Assembly: GCA_002309155.1 (NCBI GenBank)
Contig: DBXB01000006.1
Location: 56,164-73,732, forward strand
Source of the DNA: Bacteroidales bacterium UBA1223
Lineage (GTDB): Bacteria; Bacteroidota; Bacteroidia; Bacteroidales; P3
Reading direction: 5' to 3'
Length of the DNA: 17,569 bases
Positions 15,304 to 17,569 of the stretch are shown here, one piece after another. Each line of letters begins with the position of its first letter. The stretch's first letter is position 1. Made by a program: the position numbers and the translations under genes. The notes under the pieces were generated by a model. It had not been told where the DNA came from. It did not search any database and saw only the letters and a list, made by a program, of their open reading frames with translations.

Positions 15304-15366
15304 CTCATACATCATCCTTCATACATCATCCCTCATACATCATCCTTCATACATCATACATCATCC
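15304..15366. repeat. TTCATACATCATCC 14-mer array
   Basis: CTCATACATCATCC, TTCATACATCATCC, CTCATACATCATCC, then TTCATACATCAT plus ACATCATCC. The C/T first base alternates strictly, so the true unit may be a 28-mer. It follows the octamer array without a gap. With the two arrays before it, this block fills most of the 310-bp gap 15191-15500, which also holds the promoter and leader of the next gene. Confidence 0.93.
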
Positions 15367-15385
15367 ATATTTCCAGAATTTTGAC

Positions 15386-15393
15386 TATCTTTG
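15386..15393 (+). promoter_or_regulatory. Bacteroidetes -7 box (TATCTTTG) for the coiled-coil gene
   Basis: TATCTTTGCAATC matches TAnnTTTG with the recurring TTTGCA extension. RNA would start near 15400, giving a leader of about 100 nt. That leader contains a four-codon mini-frame (15409-15423) and the inverted repeat TTTATACT (15454-15461)/AGTATAAA (15484-15491). Confidence 0.6.
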
Positions 15394-15453
15394 CAATCGA
15401 AAAACAATATGAAACACTATTAAAACATCATATAACACAAACAACCATAGCTA

Positions 15454-15491
15454 TTTATACTCATTTTTCAGTTTTATAATCTTAGTATAAA
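15454..15491. repeat. 8-bp inverted repeat in the leader of the coiled-coil gene
   Basis: TTTATACT and AGTATAAA are perfectly complementary, separated by 22 nt, and end 9 bp before the ATG at 15501. This could be an operator or an RNA hairpin that hides the start region. Confidence 0.5.
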
Positions 15492-15500
15492 CGCTTCGAC

Positions 15501-16193
15501 ATGGAGCAAGATTTCTCCTACATATTAAACACTTACATCAGCCAGCATCGTTACGACGATGCCGAGGGCGATGAGCAATACACCATGGAGGAAGACCTGA
15601 TGAAAATCATGTCGAAGCTCGACAAAGAAAATAAACGGCTCAGAAAAGAGAATCTCGCACTACAGAAAGAGCGAAGCTCTCTTCTTACGGAACTGAATGT
15701 CCAGCGGAAACACGCCGAGGATCTACAGCATCAACTCGCCGACACCATCCTAAAACTCAACAAACAGAAATCCTCCACGTCAGACGACGCAACAGAGTCG
15801 ACGGAAGTCAATAACAGTCATCGACGCAGAAAAGCATTAGCTGTGAACAGCGATGTCGTCGAGAGAATCCGCAACAATACCCGCTACTGCTCCGCAGTGT
15901 CGGAGAAGGCGATGAAATACTGGAGGCTACTCATCGAAAACAACTATGTAGACGACCGACTCAGACGCTGTGGCATATGCAGCAACCATGTCGCCGCAGT
16001 CATCGCCAACCGCTTCCAAACTGTGGTGGATCCCTCCATTCCTTGGTCGTTCTTCAACAAGCACTGGAAGGTGCGGAACCTGCAGAGCGCACTCAATGTC
16101 CCCACCGACAAGAGTCGCAAACACATCCCGATTATCAACGCTATCTTCGGTCTCCAGCCCGATTCTCCGATAGTTCTCAAGAGCAATCTTTGA
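15501..16193 (+). CDS. Coiled-coil hypothetical protein, 230 residues, unrecognised
   Basis: I do not recognise the family. Residues about 29-90 form a strong predicted coiled coil, rich in Glu, Lys, Leu and Gln (EDLMKIMSKLDKENKRLRKE onwards). A Ser/Thr/Asp linker with a basic SHRRRKAL patch (106-113) follows, then a C-terminal globular domain (about 115-230). That domain has Cys130, Cys157 and Cys160 (RRCGICSNHVAAVIANRF) and a segment PWSFFNKHWKVRNLQSALNV that suggests a compact helical, perhaps nucleic-acid-binding, domain. There is no signal peptide or membrane segment. The ATG at 15501 follows a long leader from the -7 box at 15386. The layout of dimerising coil, basic linker and helical domain is compatible with a regulator, but that is inference. 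Confidence 0.75.
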   Translation: MEQDFSYILNTYISQHRYDDAEGDEQYTMEEDLMKIMSKLDKENKRLRKENLALQKERSSLLTELNVQRKHAEDLQHQLADTILKLNKQKSSTSDDATESTEVNNSHRRRKALAVNSDVVERIRNNTRYCSAVSEKAMKYWRLLIENNYVDDRLRRCGICSNHVAAVIANRFQTVVDPSIPWSFFNKHWKVRNLQSALNVPTDKSRKHIPIINAIFGLQPDSPIVLKSNL

Positions 16194-16438
16194 TTTTTCC
16201 TCGATTTATTTTTACTATTTGCCATTACGGAATCTATCCTACTGACAATCAACCATTTTCAGAAAGAATCCGTAGATAGCAAACTGCTAGTATTCCACAG
16301 TAGCAATCAGTAGCAATCACTATCAAAAAACTGTATCATTTCCATTCTATATTATCTGCAATACAACCGTTTGGCGTAACAGATAGTATTGTTAGTAGTC
16401 ATTTCCTACAATTCCACTGATTATGTGTGAGATGTGTC
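16194..16438. other. Intergenic region with repeated TAGCA elements
   Basis: AT-rich gap without a gene. TAGCA occurs at 16277-16281, inverted as TGCTA at 16285-16289 (a perfect 5-bp dyad around AAC), and twice more in a perfect 10-bp tandem repeat CAGTAGCAAT (16298-16307 and 16308-16317). The cluster lies about 120-160 bp upstream of the -7 box of the helix-turn-helix gene. Confidence 0.6.
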
Positions 16439-16446
16439 TACTTTTG
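16439..16446 (+). promoter_or_regulatory. Bacteroidetes -7 box (TACTTTTG) for the helix-turn-helix gene
   Basis: TACTTTTGCATC (16439-16450) repeats the DUF6266 promoter box exactly. RNA would begin near 16453, which rules out the GTG at 16434 as a start and supports the ATG at 16467 with a leader of about 14 nt. Confidence 0.65.
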
Positions 16447-16466
16447 CATCAAAAATAAGTAGCATC

Positions 16467-16745
16467 ATGAATATCAACCAAACGACTACGGAGGTCGACA
16501 GAACCATGTCGGCACAACAGAAAAAAGAGACCTTATCAATAAGATGGCTCACCATCGACGAGGTGGCGAACAAGATGCATGTGTCACGCAGCACCGTCTA
16601 CCGCTGGCGGAGACGTGGCGTCATCCGAGGCTACGCCTTCAACAATTCAAGGATAGTGTACTTCAACGAGGCAGAGGTCGATTCCTTCCTCAGCCTCAAC
16701 CCCATCACCCCGACGGGCAGACTTGACACTACTATATTGGTATAA
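16467..16745 (+). CDS. Excisionase/MerR-type helix-turn-helix DNA-binding protein
   Basis: This is a 92-residue protein with a winged helix-turn-helix of the HTH_17/excisionase type. RWLTIDEVANKMHVSRSTVY (26-45) plus RWRRRGVIRGY (46-56) gives the usual TIDEVA...VSRSTVYRWRRRG pattern. A wing segment SRIVYFNEAEVDSFL (61-75) follows. The N-terminal 25 residues are polar and probably disordered. Such proteins bind short DNA repeats as transcription factors or recombination directionality factors. No integrase or att-like duplication is visible nearby, so a transcriptional role is at least as likely as excision. The start is ATG 16467, fixed by the -7 box; ATG 16506 is a possible alternative. Confidence 0.85.
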   Translation: MNINQTTTEVDRTMSAQQKKETLSIRWLTIDEVANKMHVSRSTVYRWRRRGVIRGYAFNNSRIVYFNEAEVDSFLSLNPITPTGRLDTTILV

Positions 16746-16818
16746 GTTTTTTAAACCACACCAAAACCTCAGCGACCGATTGGGGTTAAAAAGTTTTCCT
16801 CAGTTCGAAAAATATGCG

Positions 16819-16826
16819 TAATTTTG
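16819..16826 (+). promoter_or_regulatory. Bacteroidetes -7 box (TAATTTTG) for the radical SAM gene
   Basis: TAATTTTGCAATGC matches TAnnTTTG. A TTTT run at 16794-16797 lies 21 bp upstream, where the -33 element belongs. The predicted leader is about 57 nt and contains a five-codon mini-frame (16865-16882). Confidence 0.6.
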
Positions 16827-16889
16827 CAATGCTAAAACAAATTACTGACACACCTCGCTTCGTCATGAGGAAGGCGACTTAACACTGAT

Positions 16890-17569
16890 ATGAATTTTTT
16901 CACTGAAGCTCTTTTTAGGTTGTTTCGAGCCAACGAGACTCATGTCCACGAACTCAACTATCTGTTCTGGGAATGCACCACACGCTGCAACCTCCATTGC
17001 CTCCACTGCGGAAGCGACTGCAAGGACTGTGGCGGTGAGAAAGACATGCCTTTCGAAGACTTCCTCAAAGCTTTCGACACCATTCCCGCCAAGGAGAGGC
17101 ATCGTCCATTCACCGTGGTCATCACCGGTGGCGAGCCCCTGCTGAGAGCCGACCTGCCTGAGATTGGCAAGGCCCTGCGACGACGCGGTGTCGGCTGGGG
17201 CATAGTGAGCAACGGGTGGCTTTATGACGAAGAGATGCATCGTCGACTGATGGATGCTAAAATGGGCGCCCTGACAATAAGTCTTGACGGATTGCAGGAT
17301 GACCACGACTGGATGCGGGGGCGACAGGGAAGCTACGACCGCGCCATCAACGCCATCGCCATTGCCGCCAGACAGCCCCGCCTCAATTTCGATGTCGTGA
17401 CCTGTGTGACACAAAGGAACCTACCACATCTTCAAGCCATATACGACAAGTTGTCTGAATTGGGCGTAAAGCAGTGGCGCATCTTCACCATAATACCTAT
17501 AGGACGGGCACTCAACCAACCCGAGTTGCACCTGACCGACAAACAGTTCGTCCAACTCATGGACTTCAT
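16890..17569 (+). CDS. Radical SAM enzyme (SPASM/rSAM-lipoprotein-like), 3' end outside window
   Basis: 226 complete codons are visible. The radical SAM cluster motif CxxxCxxC is C33-NLH-C37-LH-C40, within ELNYLFWECTTRCNLHCLHC, and is followed by extra Cys residues at 44 and 47 (GSDCKDCGG). The SAM-binding TGGEPLLR is at 79-86. Later TIM-barrel segments include IVSNGWLYDE and LTISLDGLQDDHDW, and then VTCVTQRNLPHL. The N-terminal sequence resembles the Bacteroidetes family known as rSAM/lipoprotein system (TIGR04133), whose members carry a C-terminal SPASM domain and sit next to a small lipoprotein. Both of those would lie beyond the window, so the subfamily is tentative while radical SAM itself is certain. 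The ATG at 16890 is the first in frame after the -7 box. The frame is open to the last base. Confidence 0.93.
   Translation, partial: MNFFTEALFRLFRANETHVHELNYLFWECTTRCNLHCLHCGSDCKDCGGEKDMPFEDFLKAFDTIPAKERHRPFTVVITGGEPLLRADLPEIGKALRRRGVGWGIVSNGWLYDEEMHRRLMDAKMGALTISLDGLQDDHDWMRGRQGSYDRAINAIAIAARQPRLNFDVVTCVTQRNLPHLQAIYDKLSELGVKQWRIFTIIPIGRALNQPELHLTDKQFVQLMDF

Noticed and set aside
15256..15366. CRISPR array
   Set aside because: Repeat units are 8 and 14 bp without unique spacers of 30-40 bp, and there are no cas genes.
16434..16466. GTG start giving a longer helix-turn-helix protein
   Set aside because: The -7 box TACTTTTG lies inside this extension, so the transcript would begin after the GTG.
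16757..16789. Terminator formed by AACCTC and GGGGTT after the helix-turn-helix gene
   Set aside because: Only four pairs plus a mismatch with an 11-nt loop; too weak to support.
13615..16800. Integrated mobile element around the helix-turn-helix (excisionase-like) gene
   Set aside because: No integrase, relaxase, transposase, tRNA or flanking direct repeat is visible in the window.

Overview
The window looks like a chromosomal segment of a Bacteroidota bacterium, most likely order Bacteroidales (Prevotella-like). Three lines of evidence point there. Six intergenic sites carry the Bacteroidetes -7 promoter box TAnnTTTG, each continuing as TTTGCA. Typical purine-rich Shine-Dalgarno sites are absent in front of the genes. 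Several families are characteristic of the phylum: a PG0541-like protein beside an RND pump, a DUF6266 protein, and a radical SAM enzyme resembling the Bacteroidetes rSAM/lipoprotein type. No tRNA, rRNA, transposase, integrase or CRISPR array was seen.

Layout. (1) 1-2980, plus strand: the C-terminal four fifths of an RND efflux permease, followed by a small PG0541/P-II-like protein. (2) 2981-3298: a convergent intergenic region with nested hairpins. (3) 3299-10511, minus strand, transcribed from right to left: a CPA2-type cation:proton antiporter with TrkA-C domains, an S41 C-terminal processing protease, an O-antigen-ligase-like membrane protein and an M16 zinc peptidase. (4) 10512-10730: a divergent promoter region. 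(5) 10731-13614, plus strand: a polytopic membrane protein (possibly Mpv17-like), an outer-membrane beta-barrel protein and a PHP-family histidinol-phosphatase. (6) 13615-16745, plus strand: an accessory-looking block with a DUF6266 protein, a 174-residue orphan, a 230-residue coiled-coil orphan and a 92-residue excisionase/MerR-type helix-turn-helix protein. Three of these four have their own -7 box. (7) 16890 to the end: the N-terminal part of a radical SAM enzyme with its own promoter.

The genes in (1)-(5) are mainly envelope and housekeeping functions: drug efflux, periplasmic proteolysis, surface polysaccharide, ion homeostasis and histidine synthesis. They need not form one pathway. The genes in (6) are mostly unrecognised.

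The most striking feature is non-coding. Nearly every gap holds short tandem arrays built from a few recurring words with a fixed core and degenerate spacer bases: CTAGA+4 (period 9), NNTTCAC (period 7), NNATCAAC (period 8), GGTTAAA/TTTAAAACC (period 7-9) and GGAGTTAA. The same words recur at distant loci, are stacked into composites, and often touch or contain stop codons. Two of the three TTG-start genes also lie directly beside such arrays. I do not recognise this as a named element class.
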